Under the pieces are notes generated by a model. The model was given only the letters and a program-made list of their open reading frames with translations. It was not told where the DNA came from and did not search any database. The position numbers were made by a program, and so were the translations under genes. From JACPRL01 sp035573715 (GTDB taxonomy: Bacteria; Acidobacteriota; Terriglobia; Acidiferrales; 2-02-FULL-67-57), in the NCBI GenBank assembly GCA_035573715.1, contig DATLZZ010000002.1:186001-250000 (forward strand): 64,000 bases of DNA, read 5' to 3'. Below are positions 30,368 to 38,087 of this stretch, piece after piece; the stretch's first letter is position 1; the number at the start of each line of letters is the position of its first letter.

Positions 30368-31510
30368 CTATTCGTGGGCGTACTTCTTGAGGAGGCGCTG
30401 GAGGTCATCGAGCGGCAGGGCGCGGGCTTCGTGGCCCTGGAAGCCGCGCATGGAGGTGGCGCGCAGCAGTGAATTGTAGATGGCCTCTTCGGTGGCCTCA
30501 GCGACCGCCTGGAAGAGCGGGTCGAGCTCGGTCTCGCGAACCAAAGTAACCGACGCTGTGCTTGCCTCGCTCCGGTGCGGAATGCGCACCGACTCGGCGG
30601 TGGAAAAAGCAATCACGTAATCGCCGCTGCCGTGGCTGAAGCTCGCGCCCGTGCGCGCCATCCCCGCCAGCGCGCGCCGCGCCAGGCGTTGGAGCTGGCG
30701 AGCGTCGAGGGGCGCGTCGGTCGCAACCACAATCGTGCACGAGCCCGCCCCCGGCTTAACGCCCTCCTGTCCGGGATACCCGGCCAGCTCCTTCCCCACC
30801 GGCACGCCATCCATCGTCAGGATGCCGCCGAAGTTGGTCTGCGCCAGCACGCCGAGCGTGTACCTGCCCAGCCTTTCCGGCAGCCGCCGCGAGGCCGTTC
30901 CGATGCCGCCCTTGAAGCGGAAGGCCACGGTTCCCGTGCCGGCGCCGACCGAGCCTTCTTCGACCGGGCCGCCGCTGGCGGCGCGCAACGCTTCCAGAAA
31001 ATGCTCGCGGCGCAGCGGGCGCTTGCGGATATCGCTCAGCCAGCCGTCGTTGGTTTCGCCGACCACAGGATTCACCGAGCGGACTTCTTCATTGCCCGGC
31101 AGCGCCAGCGTGTAGTCGGCCAGGGCGGCCGCCGCTTCCCAGACGTTCAGCGTGTTGGTCAGGAGGATGGGTGTTTCGATCTGGCCGAGCTCGTTAACCT
31201 GCGTCGAGCCGATGAGCTTCCCGAAGCCGTTCCCCACCACCATGGCCGCCGGAACTTTCTCCTGAAACAGATTGCCCCCGTGGGGCACGATGGCGGTAGC
31301 GCCGGTGCGGATGTTCTCGCCCTCGACGAGCGTGAAGTGCCCGACGCGCACGCCGGCGACGTCGGTGATGGCGTTGAGCGGCCCGGGCTGCAAGACGCCG
31401 GGCGCGAGGCCCAGTTCGCGGGCCCGCGGCCGCGGCTCCTGCTGCGGTGCCTGCCCTCCGGTGGCAACGGCGGTGAGGAGAATCAAAGTGGCAACGGCAT
31501 AGCGGCGCAT
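30368..31510 (-). CDS. P1-family N-terminal nucleophile peptidase (DmpA/aminopeptidase-like)
   Basis: 380 residues with a signal peptide (1 to about 20). The DmpA family undergoes self-cleavage before a serine; here G256-S257 in KPGAGSCTIVVATDAPL is the expected site. Other marks are ITDVAGVRVGHFT, GATAIVPHGGN and NEEVRSVNPVVGETNDG. Members release N-terminal residues from peptides or beta-peptides. The ATG at 31510 has GGAGG five bases before it. The extracytoplasmic location is predicted from the signal peptide. Confidence 0.88.
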   Translation of the reverse strand: MRRYAVATLILLTAVATGGQAPQQEPRPRARELGLAPGVLQPGPLNAITDVAGVRVGHFTLVEGENIRTGATAIVPHGGNLFQEKVPAAMVVGNGFGKLIGSTQVNELGQIETPILLTNTLNVWEAAAALADYTLALPGNEEVRSVNPVVGETNDGWLSDIRKRPLRREHFLEALRAASGGPVEEGSVGAGTGTVAFRFKGGIGTASRRLPERLGRYTLGVLAQTNFGGILTMDGVPVGKELAGYPGQEGVKPGAGSCTIVVATDAPLDARQLQRLARRALAGMARTGASFSHGSGDYVIAFSTAESVRIPHRSEASTASVTLVRETELDPLFQAVAEATEEAIYNSLLRATSMRGFQGHEARALPLDDLQRLLKKYAHE

Positions 31511-31893
31511 GGGTTCCTCCGAGTCGGGGGCGGCGGTTGATTGTACCGCACGGTGCGGTCCCGGCCGTCTGCTGGAGGCATCGTCCCATGCGTCCGAACG
31601 CGTTCTGAACGCATAACGCACTGGGGGCGGGCTTCCCCCCTTACCCCCTGCCCAAGCAGGGGTCGCGGCGACGAAGGGCTTTGTCCGCGGCCCGACCAGT
31701 TGGGGCGCCGACACCTTCGTCGTCGGCTTTATGGCCTACGGGAAGGCCGGCGAGGAACGAAAAGGCGCGTTCCTCGCCGCTACCCAACTCTCGCGGATTG
31801 GGTTGACGCTGGTTTGCGGCGCGTGCTACTTTTTCTTTGGCGCGCCGGCTTGTCCCGCGTCTGTTGGCGGGAAAACGTTCGAGATGGAGGCGA
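31511..31893. promoter_or_regulatory. Inverted-repeat-rich leader between the peptidase and tol genes
   Basis: 383 bases without a credible gene, between divergent genes. Inverted repeats: 31545-31559 (seven pairs around G), 31645-31662 (seven pairs, loop CCAA), 31669-31677 with 31714-31722 (nine pairs), 31748-31779 (12 perfect pairs, loop of eight) and about 31782-31804 (six pairs). A weak promoter for tolQ could be TTGACG (31803-31808) with TACTTT (31827-31832), 18 bases apart. No T-tract terminator is present. The structures could regulate tol transcription or mark a decayed element. Confidence 0.45.
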
Positions 31894-32583
31894 ATGGCAC
31901 TCCTAGGCTTTTGGGTTCTGCAAAGCGAGCTGGGTCGGCTCCTGGCGCAAACCGGCTGGCCGGCTCGAATCATCCTGGTAATCCTGTTAGGCTTTTCGGT
32001 CTATTCCTGGGCGGTCATCTGGCGCAAGCACACAACGCTGAAGAGGGCGCGCGAGCAGAGCGACCGGTTCCTCGAAGCCTTCCGCTCCACGGAGCACCTG
32101 CCCGAGCCCGGCCCGCTGGCCAGCGCCTTTCCCGCCAGCCCGCTGGCCCACGTCTACGTGGCCGGGATGCGCGAACTGGGCCGCGAACTGCGCGCGTCGA
32201 ATCCCCACGGCGGCAAGCTCACGAGCACGGCCGGCATCAGCGCCGCGCTGCAACTGGCGTCCGCCAACGAAATGGCGCGGCTGGAGACGCGGATGAACTT
32301 CCTGGCCACCTGCGGCTCGGTGACGCCGTTCATCGGCTTGTTCGGCACCGTCTGGGGAATCATCGGCGCGTTTATGGGCCTGAGCGAAGCCGGCGCCACC
32401 ACGTTGCGCGCGGTCGCCCCCGGCATCGCCGAAGCGCTCATTGCCACCGCCGCCGGTCTGTTCGCCGCCATCCCCGCGGTGGTGGCCTACAACCACTACT
32501 TGCACATGATTCGCCAGTTCGGCACCCGCATGGACAACTTTGCCCTGGAGTTTCTTGCCCGCGCCGAAAGCCAGTTCTCATAA
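31894..32583 (+). CDS. tolQ: TolQ proton channel subunit (MotA/TolQ/ExbB family)
   Basis: 229 residues with three membrane helices (about 18-38, 135-160, 175-200). The conserved channel region is visible as RLETRMNFLATCGSVTPFIGL and GTVWGIIGAFMGL, and AEALIATAAGLFAAIPAVVAYN follows. It forms with TolR the motor that uses the proton gradient to drive TolA and outer-membrane constriction. The ATG at 31894 follows GGAGG closely (three bases); the 19 residues of open frame before it look non-coding. First gene of the tol-pal series. Confidence 0.93.
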   Translation: MALLGFWVLQSELGRLLAQTGWPARIILVILLGFSVYSWAVIWRKHTTLKRAREQSDRFLEAFRSTEHLPEPGPLASAFPASPLAHVYVAGMRELGRELRASNPHGGKLTSTAGISAALQLASANEMARLETRMNFLATCGSVTPFIGLFGTVWGIIGAFMGLSEAGATTLRAVAPGIAEALIATAAGLFAAIPAVVAYNHYLHMIRQFGTRMDNFALEFLARAESQFS

Positions 32584-32598
32584 CCCGGAGGTCTTCCC

Positions 32599-33006
32599 AT
32601 GGCTGGTCTCAAAGCGACGCCGCATACTTCCAGCACCCTGGCGGAGATCAACATCGTCCCCCTGGTGGATGTGGTGCTGGTCCTGCTCATCATCTTCATG
32701 ATCACCGCGCCGGTGTTGCAATCGGGCATCGAAGTCGAGCTGCCCAAAACCCGCACGGTAAAAGCCATCACCGAGGAGCGCCTGGTGCTGACGATTGACC
32801 GCAGCCAGCGCCTCTACCTCGGCAACGAATTGATGAACATCAACTCGCTGGGCGACACCTTGCGCGAGCGGACGCCGCGCGGGCAGACCTCCGTTTTCAT
32901 CCGTTGCGATGAATCCGTGCCCTTCGGCACTTTCGCCACGGTGATGGATACGGTGCGCCAGAGCGGAATCGAAAACATCAGCGTGGTGACCGAGCCCATC
33001 AAGTAG
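32599..33006 (+). CDS. tolR: TolR biopolymer transport protein (ExbD family)
   Basis: 135 residues. A single membrane helix (about 19-40) contains the proton-carrying aspartate in INIVPLVDVVLVLLIIFMI. The periplasmic domain follows (about 45-135), ending GIENISVVTEP. It pairs with TolQ. A CCCGGAGG box lies before the ATG. The spacing to tolQ is 15 bases and to the TolA-like gene four bases. Confidence 0.93.
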   Translation: MAGLKATPHTSSTLAEINIVPLVDVVLVLLIIFMITAPVLQSGIEVELPKTRTVKAITEERLVLTIDRSQRLYLGNELMNINSLGDTLRERTPRGQTSVFIRCDESVPFGTFATVMDTVRQSGIENISVVTEPIK

Positions 33007-33010
33007 ACGC

Positions 33011-33817
33011 GTGAGCCGCTACGTCGAGCATCGCGAAACCCTGAAGCAGCCGCTGGTGGTGTCGAGCGCTGCCCACCTGATGCTCATCATTCTGGCGCTT
33101 TTCAACTTCCCGCTCTCGCACCAGCGCGGCGAGCCCTGGGGCGGTCCCGGCGGCGGCGCCATCCAAGTCAATGCCGTGCGCAGCCTGCCCGGGGTCCCCC
33201 TTCCCCGCCCCCCGGTTGTGGCCGAGAATCTCGCCGCTTCCGAGTCGCCCAGCCTCTACCAACAGGAAGAACCGAAGAAAGGCAAAGAAGAATTGAAGGC
33301 CAAGCGGAAGGAAGAGCGCGCCACCGAGCTTCCGCGCTTCGGGGAGGAGCCGAAGAAGAGGCCGCCGGCGCGCCAGGCCGCGCGCCGCGAGGAACCGCAG
33401 GCGCTGCCGCCGGGTGCCATCCCCACGCCCTCGGGCCAGGGCGGTCCGGCCGCTCTTCCCTACACCGCGTTTCAAACCGGCGGCGGTGAAGGCGGACTCT
33501 CGTTCGGCGCCGGCGGCACTTTCGGCGGGCGCTACCCGTGGTACGTGGAGAGCGTGCGGCGGCGTATCAGCGGCAACTGGCTGCTGGCTGGCGTCGACCC
33601 CGGCGTGCGCTGGGCGCCGCGGGCGGTGATGAGCTTTGAAGTCTTGCGCGATGGCAACATCGTCAACATCCAGATGCTGCAATCGAGCGGCGTGCCTTCG
33701 GTGGACCGCTCCTGCCTGCGCGCCATCCGCGACTCCTCGCCGCTCGACCGCTTGCCGTCGGACTATCCGGGCGACAAAGTCTACGTCGAATTCTGGTTTG
33801 ACTTCCGTCGCCAATGA
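33011..33817 (+). CDS. tolA: TolA/TonB-type periplasmic linker protein
   Basis: 268 residues from a GTG. The N-terminal cytosolic stretch and one membrane helix (about 18-36, SAAHLMLIILALFNF) are followed by a Pro/Lys/Glu-rich spacer (about 70-145) and a C-terminal TonB/TolA fold (about 175-265: YPWYVESVRRRISGNW, AVMSFEVLRDGNIVNIQM, YVEFWFDFR). It spans the periplasm and links the TolQR motor to TolB/Pal. TonB is an alternative name, but the tolB-pal context argues for TolA. Confidence 0.85.
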   Translation: MSRYVEHRETLKQPLVVSSAAHLMLIILALFNFPLSHQRGEPWGGPGGGAIQVNAVRSLPGVPLPRPPVVAENLAASESPSLYQQEEPKKGKEELKAKRKEERATELPRFGEEPKKRPPARQAARREEPQALPPGAIPTPSGQGGPAALPYTAFQTGGGEGGLSFGAGGTFGGRYPWYVESVRRRISGNWLLAGVDPGVRWAPRAVMSFEVLRDGNIVNIQMLQSSGVPSVDRSCLRAIRDSSPLDRLPSDYPGDKVYVEFWFDFRRQ

Positions 33818-33842
33818 GACCCGGGGAGGACGCCGAGTCCCA

Positions 33843-35180
33843 ATGAAAATGAAGCTTCGCACTTCCCTCCTGCTGGCTCTGCTCTGTGCGGTCGCCGCCT
33901 TGCCTTCTGTTGTGTTCTCGCAGCAGGATTGGTTCCGCACCGGCACCGGGCTGGGCGTGGAAAAAATCCGCTTGGCGGTTCCCTCTTTTGCCGCGCGCAG
34001 CAAGGAGGTGGAAACGCCGACGGGGGTATTCAATTCCGTGCTTCTTAATGACCTGGAACTGAGCGGGGTCATCGAGCTCGTCAGCCCGAGCTTCTACCCG
34101 CTGCAGGCGCCGACGCGGCTGGACGAGTTGAAGCCGGAAGCTTGGACGGCTTCTCCCACCAACGCCCACATGGTCGCTTTTGGCAACCTCCAGTACTCGG
34201 GCAACCAGCTGGTGGTCGAAGCCTGGCTCTCCGACGTGCGCAACCCGCAGGCCGCCCCGGTGCTGGCCAAGCGCTACCGCGGCGAGCTCACCGAGGACTC
34301 GGCCCGTGCTCTCGCTCACCAGTTCGCCGATGAAATCATCGAGCGCTTGAGCGGCGGGCTGCCCGGCATCGCGCGCACCCAGATTGCCTTCGTCAGCGAC
34401 CGCAGCGGCAGCAAGGAAATCTGGGCGATGGACTACGACGGCTACAACCAGCGCCAGCTCACCCGCTGCGGCTTTCTCTGCCTGACGCCGCGGTGGTCGC
34501 CCGACAGCACCAAGATCGCCTACACCGGGTACGAGCGCGGCGAAGTCCCGCGCAACATGATCCAGATTTACTCCCTGGTGCTGAACCGCCGGGTCGCCTT
34601 CCCCGCCTATCCGGGGACGACGACCACGCCGGCGTGGTCGCCGGACGGCACCGAGATCGCGTTTTCGTCCAGCCAGAGCGGCGACCCGGAAATCTACATC
34701 GCTTCCGCGGATGGCAGCCGCACCCGGCGGCTCACCCATTCGCGCGGCGTCGACGTTTCACCCGCCTTCAATCGTCGCACCGGCCAGCAGATTGCCTTCG
34801 TCAGCGACCGCGGCGGTTCGCCGCAGATTTACCTGATGTCGGCCGACGGCAGCGGGGTCGAGCGCCTGACCAGCGGCGAGGGCTACGCCGTCTCGCCCGC
34901 CTGGTCGCCCAACGGCCAGTTGCTCGCCTTCGCCTGGCAGCGCAGCAACTCAAGCTTCGATATCTACGTGATGGACGTCGCCACCCGCCAGACCGTCCAA
35001 CTCACCCGCAACAGCGGCCGCAACGAACAGCCCAGTTGGGCCCCCGACGGCCGCCACCTGGTGTTTCAGTCCACCCGCAGCGGGCGCAACCAAATCTGGA
35101 TGATGCTGGCCGACGGCAGCGGCCTGCGGCAACTGACTTTCGAGGGCTCCAATACCGCTCCCAGTTGGTCGTGGAAATAG
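33843..35180 (+). CDS. tolB: Tol-Pal system protein TolB
   Basis: 445 residues. A signal peptide (1 to about 27, FSQQ) is followed by the N-terminal TolB domain (about 35-170) and a beta-propeller of WD40-like PD40 repeats (about 175-445), each with a variant of WSPDGTxIAFxS and IYxxxxDGSxxRRLT. It is periplasmic and interacts with Pal and TolA. The ATG at 33843 is the first reasonable start after tolA stops; the frame upstream overlaps tolA and was discarded. Confidence 0.94.
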   Translation: MKMKLRTSLLLALLCAVAALPSVVFSQQDWFRTGTGLGVEKIRLAVPSFAARSKEVETPTGVFNSVLLNDLELSGVIELVSPSFYPLQAPTRLDELKPEAWTASPTNAHMVAFGNLQYSGNQLVVEAWLSDVRNPQAAPVLAKRYRGELTEDSARALAHQFADEIIERLSGGLPGIARTQIAFVSDRSGSKEIWAMDYDGYNQRQLTRCGFLCLTPRWSPDSTKIAYTGYERGEVPRNMIQIYSLVLNRRVAFPAYPGTTTTPAWSPDGTEIAFSSSQSGDPEIYIASADGSRTRRLTHSRGVDVSPAFNRRTGQQIAFVSDRGGSPQIYLMSADGSGVERLTSGEGYAVSPAWSPNGQLLAFAWQRSNSSFDIYVMDVATRQTVQLTRNSGRNEQPSWAPDGRHLVFQSTRSGRNQIWMMLADGSGLRQLTFEGSNTAPSWSWK

Positions 35181-35193
35181 CACCAAATGGGGG

Positions 35194-35221
35194 TTGCGTC
35201 CTCGGGTTGCAGTAGTATGAT
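35194..35221 (+). promoter_or_regulatory. Possible internal promoter before pal
   Basis: TTGCGT (35194-35199), 16 bases, TATGAT (35216-35221) in the 86-base gap between tolB and pal. A separate pal promoter is known in other bacteria. Support here is from the boxes only. Confidence 0.35.
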
Positions 35222-35266
35222 GGGCTGCGAATTTGTAGTGCGGAAAAAAATGACGGAGGGTGACGG

Positions 35267-36025
35267 ATGCGGATTCGCCGGGGCGTTAGCTGGACTCTTG
35301 TTGTCGTTCTGCTGCTGATCCTCACGGGCGCGGCTTGCAAGAAGAAGCCGCCCGCGCCGCCGCCCACGCCGCAGCCGCCGCCCGCGCCCAGCGCGCCTAC
35401 CGCCACCCTGCGCGCCGTCCCCAGCACCATCGAGCAGGGCCAATCGAGCGCGCTGTCGTGGAACTCGACCAACGCCACCGAGCTGCGCATCGAGCCCGAC
35501 GTCGGCTCCGTCGGCCCGCAAGGCTCCACCAACGTCAGCCCCGAGCGCTCCACCACCTACACGCTCGTCGCCCGGGGCCCCGGCGGCCAGGCCGAAGCCA
35601 GCGCCCGCGTCACCGTCAATGTGCCGCCTACACCGCCGACCCCGGTCGTTCCCGAGGCGATGGAGAAGGCCTTCCAGCGAATGGTGCGCGACGCCTACTT
35701 TGATTTCGACAAGGCCGACATCCGGCCCGATGGCCGGGTGGCCCTGGCCCAGACCGCCGAGTTCATGCGTCAGTACCCCGAGGCGCGGCTGCTGATCGAA
35801 GGCCATTGCGACGAGCGCGGCAGCACCGAGTACAACCTCGGGCTCGGCGACCGCCGCGCCAACGCCGCCAAGGACTATCTGGTTTCACTCGGAATCTCGG
35901 CGGCGCGGCTGGAAACCGTAAGCTACGGCAAGGAACGTCCCTTCTGCTTCGAGTCGAACGAGGAATGCTGGCAGTCGAACCGTCGGGCGCACTTCGTGAT
36001 ACTGCCGCCTCGTGGGGGTCGATAG
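35267..36025 (+). CDS. pal: Peptidoglycan-associated lipoprotein Pal
   Basis: 252 residues. The lipobox is L-T-G-A-A-C24; a Pro-rich linker (28-43) follows. Residues about 45-120 add a beta-sandwich module resembling those of other surface lipoproteins, not present in the short E. coli Pal. The OmpA C-terminal domain (about 140-250) binds peptidoglycan: FDFDKADIRPDG, LIEGHCDERGSTEYN and LGDRRANAAKDYL. GGAGGG lies before the ATG. Confidence 0.93.
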   Translation: MRIRRGVSWTLVVVLLLILTGAACKKKPPAPPPTPQPPPAPSAPTATLRAVPSTIEQGQSSALSWNSTNATELRIEPDVGSVGPQGSTNVSPERSTTYTLVARGPGGQAEASARVTVNVPPTPPTPVVPEAMEKAFQRMVRDAYFDFDKADIRPDGRVALAQTAEFMRQYPEARLLIEGHCDERGSTEYNLGLGDRRANAAKDYLVSLGISAARLETVSYGKERPFCFESNEECWQSNRRAHFVILPPRGGR

Positions 36026-36038
36026 TAAGGAGGACGCC

Positions 36039-36938
36039 GTGAGGAAAGTGCGGTCAGGAGTCGTCATCCCTCTGTTGGGGATGGGGATGCTGGTGCTGTC
36101 GCTCCCCGCTGCCGCCCAGAAGCGCGAAGTCATCGAGCTCACCAAAGAAGTCGAGCTGCTCCGCCAGGAAGTCAAAGAGCTGCGGCAGACGGTCGAGCGC
36201 GACAACGCCGTCACCAAGTCGCTCGTGGAGCAGGCGCTCGACGCTGTCAACCGCATGAAGACCACCGTCACCGAGGCCGAGCAGTCCATGCGGCAGTCGC
36301 AGACCGAGACCAACTCTCGCGTCGACTCCTTGGCCACGCAGGTGCAGTCGTTGCGCGACGCGATGGATGAGCTGAGCGCGCGGCTGTCGATGATTTCTCA
36401 GCAACTGGCACAGACCCAGGGGGTGCTCGAGACCGTAGACTCGCGCCTGGCTGGCTCGGCCGGCCCGCCGACTGTTGCCAGCGGCTCAACGGCCAGTCCG
36501 GTGGCCGGCGGGGGCGCGCCGCCCGCCACCTCGACTTCCCCGCCCGCGCCGGCGCCGCAGTCGCTCTATGACAACGCGCTGCGCGACCTCAACACCGGCA
36601 AGTACGACCTCGCCCGCCAGCAGTTCCAGGAGTACCTGCAGTACTACGGGCGCACCACGCTGGCCGGCAACGCTCAGTTCCACATCGGCGAGACCTACTA
36701 CCGCCAGAACGATTTCAAACGCGCCATCACCGAATACGACAAGGTCTTGCAGAATTACCCCGACAGCAACAAAGTAGCGGCGTCGTTGCTGAAGAAGGGC
36801 TACGCTCAGCTCGAGCTCAACCAGCGCGAAGAGGGCGTGCGCACTCTGCGTTCCCTGGTCGAGAAGTATCCTCGCAGCGACGAAGCCGAGTGGGCGCGCC
36901 GCCGGCTCAAGTCCCTGGGCGACACCGCCCCCCGCTGA
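36039..36938 (+). CDS. cpoB: Cell division coordinator CpoB (YbgF)
   Basis: 299 residues from a GTG with AAGGAGG six bases before it; a GTG nine codons earlier is unlikely. A signal peptide (1 to about 27) precedes a coiled-coil trimerisation region (about 30-130, heptads such as ELTKEVELLRQEVKELRQT), a Ser/Pro/Ala linker (about 140-175) and TPR repeats (about 178-297). In E. coli CpoB coordinates peptidoglycan synthesis with Tol-driven constriction. The pal-cpoB order is conserved. Confidence 0.93.
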   Translation: MRKVRSGVVIPLLGMGMLVLSLPAAAQKREVIELTKEVELLRQEVKELRQTVERDNAVTKSLVEQALDAVNRMKTTVTEAEQSMRQSQTETNSRVDSLATQVQSLRDAMDELSARLSMISQQLAQTQGVLETVDSRLAGSAGPPTVASGSTASPVAGGGAPPATSTSPPAPAPQSLYDNALRDLNTGKYDLARQQFQEYLQYYGRTTLAGNAQFHIGETYYRQNDFKRAITEYDKVLQNYPDSNKVAASLLKKGYAQLELNQREEGVRTLRSLVEKYPRSDEAEWARRRLKSLGDTAPR

Positions 36939-36966
36939 GCGGGGTGGAACAAAACAAGGAGGGCCT

Positions 36967-37386
36967 GTGGTCAACAAAGTCATCCTCATCGGGCGGCTGG
37001 GCCGCGACCCCGAAATGCGCTACACCGCCGGCGGCACGCCCGTCTGCAACTTCACCCTCGCCACCGACGAAAACTTCCGCGACAAGAGCGGCGAGATGCA
37101 GCGCCGCACCGAGTGGCACCGCATCGTCGCCTGGTCGAAGCTGGCCGAGCAGTGCTCCAAGCTGCTGGGCAAGGGCAAGCTCTGCTACATCGAAGGCCGC
37201 TTGCAGACCCGCGAGTGGAACGACCGCGAAGGCAACAAGCGCACCTCGACGGAAATCGTCGCCCGCCAGATGCGCATCCTCACTCCGCGCGGCGAGCCCG
37301 CGCTGGAGATGGAAGCCGCCGCCCACGGCCCCGAGCCCCCCGAAGACCTCGCCCCCGACATTACCGACGAGGACGTCCCGTTCTAG
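36967..37386 (+). CDS. ssb: Single-stranded DNA-binding protein
   Basis: 139 residues from a GTG with AAGGAGG four bases before it. The OB fold opens VNKVILIGRLGRDPEMRYT, continues EWHRIVAWSKLAEQ and GKLCYIEGRLQTREW, and the acidic C-terminal tip ends D-E-D-V-P-F, the docking site for repair and replication partners. The last 26 bases overlap the 3' end of the broken gene on the other strand. Confidence 0.95.
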   Translation: MVNKVILIGRLGRDPEMRYTAGGTPVCNFTLATDENFRDKSGEMQRRTEWHRIVAWSKLAEQCSKLLGKGKLCYIEGRLQTREWNDREGNKRTSTEIVARQMRILTPRGEPALEMEAAAHGPEPPEDLAPDITDEDVPF

Positions 37387-37811
37387 AAAACAGTCTCTTC
37401 CACCACGGCACCGTTCCGGGCAGATTTGCTTCGCATCGAAGGATCTCCGCGGTCTCTCGCGTGAGCTTGCGAGTTTCTTCCCCCATATACTGCCAAGCAG
37501 TGCGAAGCCGATCGGGCTCTCCGACCATCGCTTCCAGAATCCCTACCTGGAACAGGTTGACCACTTCGATGTCCGGAGAACGGGCCATGGCTTCGAAGAA
37601 CTGGAAGACCCGTCGAAGGAGGGCCAGGTCTTCGCCAGAGTCGAGGATCTTGTTCAAAAGAGGCTCAAGCACGCGCCCAAAGACAACATACTGTCCGGGG
37701 GGGTTCTCCGTCCTTCCCCCACTCCTGTTCCAGGATGGCGTACCGGTCAGCAAGCTCGGGCAGTGCCTCGAGCATCATTCTGGTGACGCTGTCGTAATCC
37801 GGTATTTCCAT
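37361..37811 (-). pseudogene. Frameshifted cytosolic protein gene (DUF7674-like)
   Basis: Two adjoining minus-strand frames make one protein if the G7 run at 37697-37703 is read as G6. The first frame, from the ATG at 37811, gives DSVTRMMLEALPELADRY and ends in DGEPP; the second continues GQYVVFGRVLEPLLNKILD and runs to the stop at 37361. The joined product would have 149 residues, with the helical layout I associate with DUF7674-type proteins that are often near toxin or immunity genes. The name is tentative. Either the gene is inactive, the run is phase-variable, or there is a sequence error. Confidence 0.65.
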
Positions 37812-37879
37812 AGGTTCAGCGAAAGTCAGGAGTCTTATAGGAACCCCGGGGGCAGAAGTCAACCATCGCTCTTTTTTTG

Positions 37880-37936
37880 TCATCCCGAGCGGAGTCCAGC
37901 CCGCCGCGGCGGGCTGGGCGGAGTCGAGGGACCTGC
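37880..37936. repeat. Palindromic intergenic repeat with 8-bp direct repeats
   Basis: A 22-base perfect palindrome (37897-37918, arms CCAGCCCGCCG) is enclosed by GCGGAGTC at 37890-37897 and 37919-37926. Removing one copy and the insert leaves a continuous TCATCCCGAGCGGAGTC-GAGGGAC unit, similar to the unit at 38011. Confidence 0.6.
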
Positions 37937-37954
37937 TTTTGGTTTCTGTGTAGG

Positions 37955-37999
37955 GCGGGACCTTGCTCGCCCTGAGCGTAGCCGAAGGGCGTCCCGCCG
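37955..37999. repeat. Nested inverted repeat, CCTGAGC...GCCGAAGG type
   Basis: Outer arms GGCGGGAC (37955-37962) and GTCCCGCC (37992-37999) enclose GCCCT (37970-37974) and AGGGC (37987-37991). The core GCCCTGAGC...GCCGAAGGGC recurs in opposite orientation at 43256-43276. Confidence 0.55.
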
Positions 38000-38010
38000 T
38001 CTCTTGGTTG

Positions 38011-38079
38011 TCATCCTGAGCGAAGCGAAGGATCTCAGCTGAGGATTCTTCGCCGTCCTTCGGGCTCCTCAGAATGACA
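38011..38079. repeat. Imperfect inverted repeat, GTCATCCTGAG type
   Basis: GTCATCCTGAG at the left pairs with CTCAGAATGAC at the right with one mismatch, and CTCAGCTGAG at the centre is a 10-base palindrome. It begins 69 bases before the end of the gap and stops nine bases short of the MacB-like permease stop codon. Such an element could act as a transcript-end hairpin. Confidence 0.55.
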
Positions 38080-38087
38080 AACGAGGC

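Noticed and set aside
31541..31906. Plus-strand frame in the tol leader
   Set aside because: It runs through several inverted repeats, lacks a ribosome site and shows no protein-like pattern.
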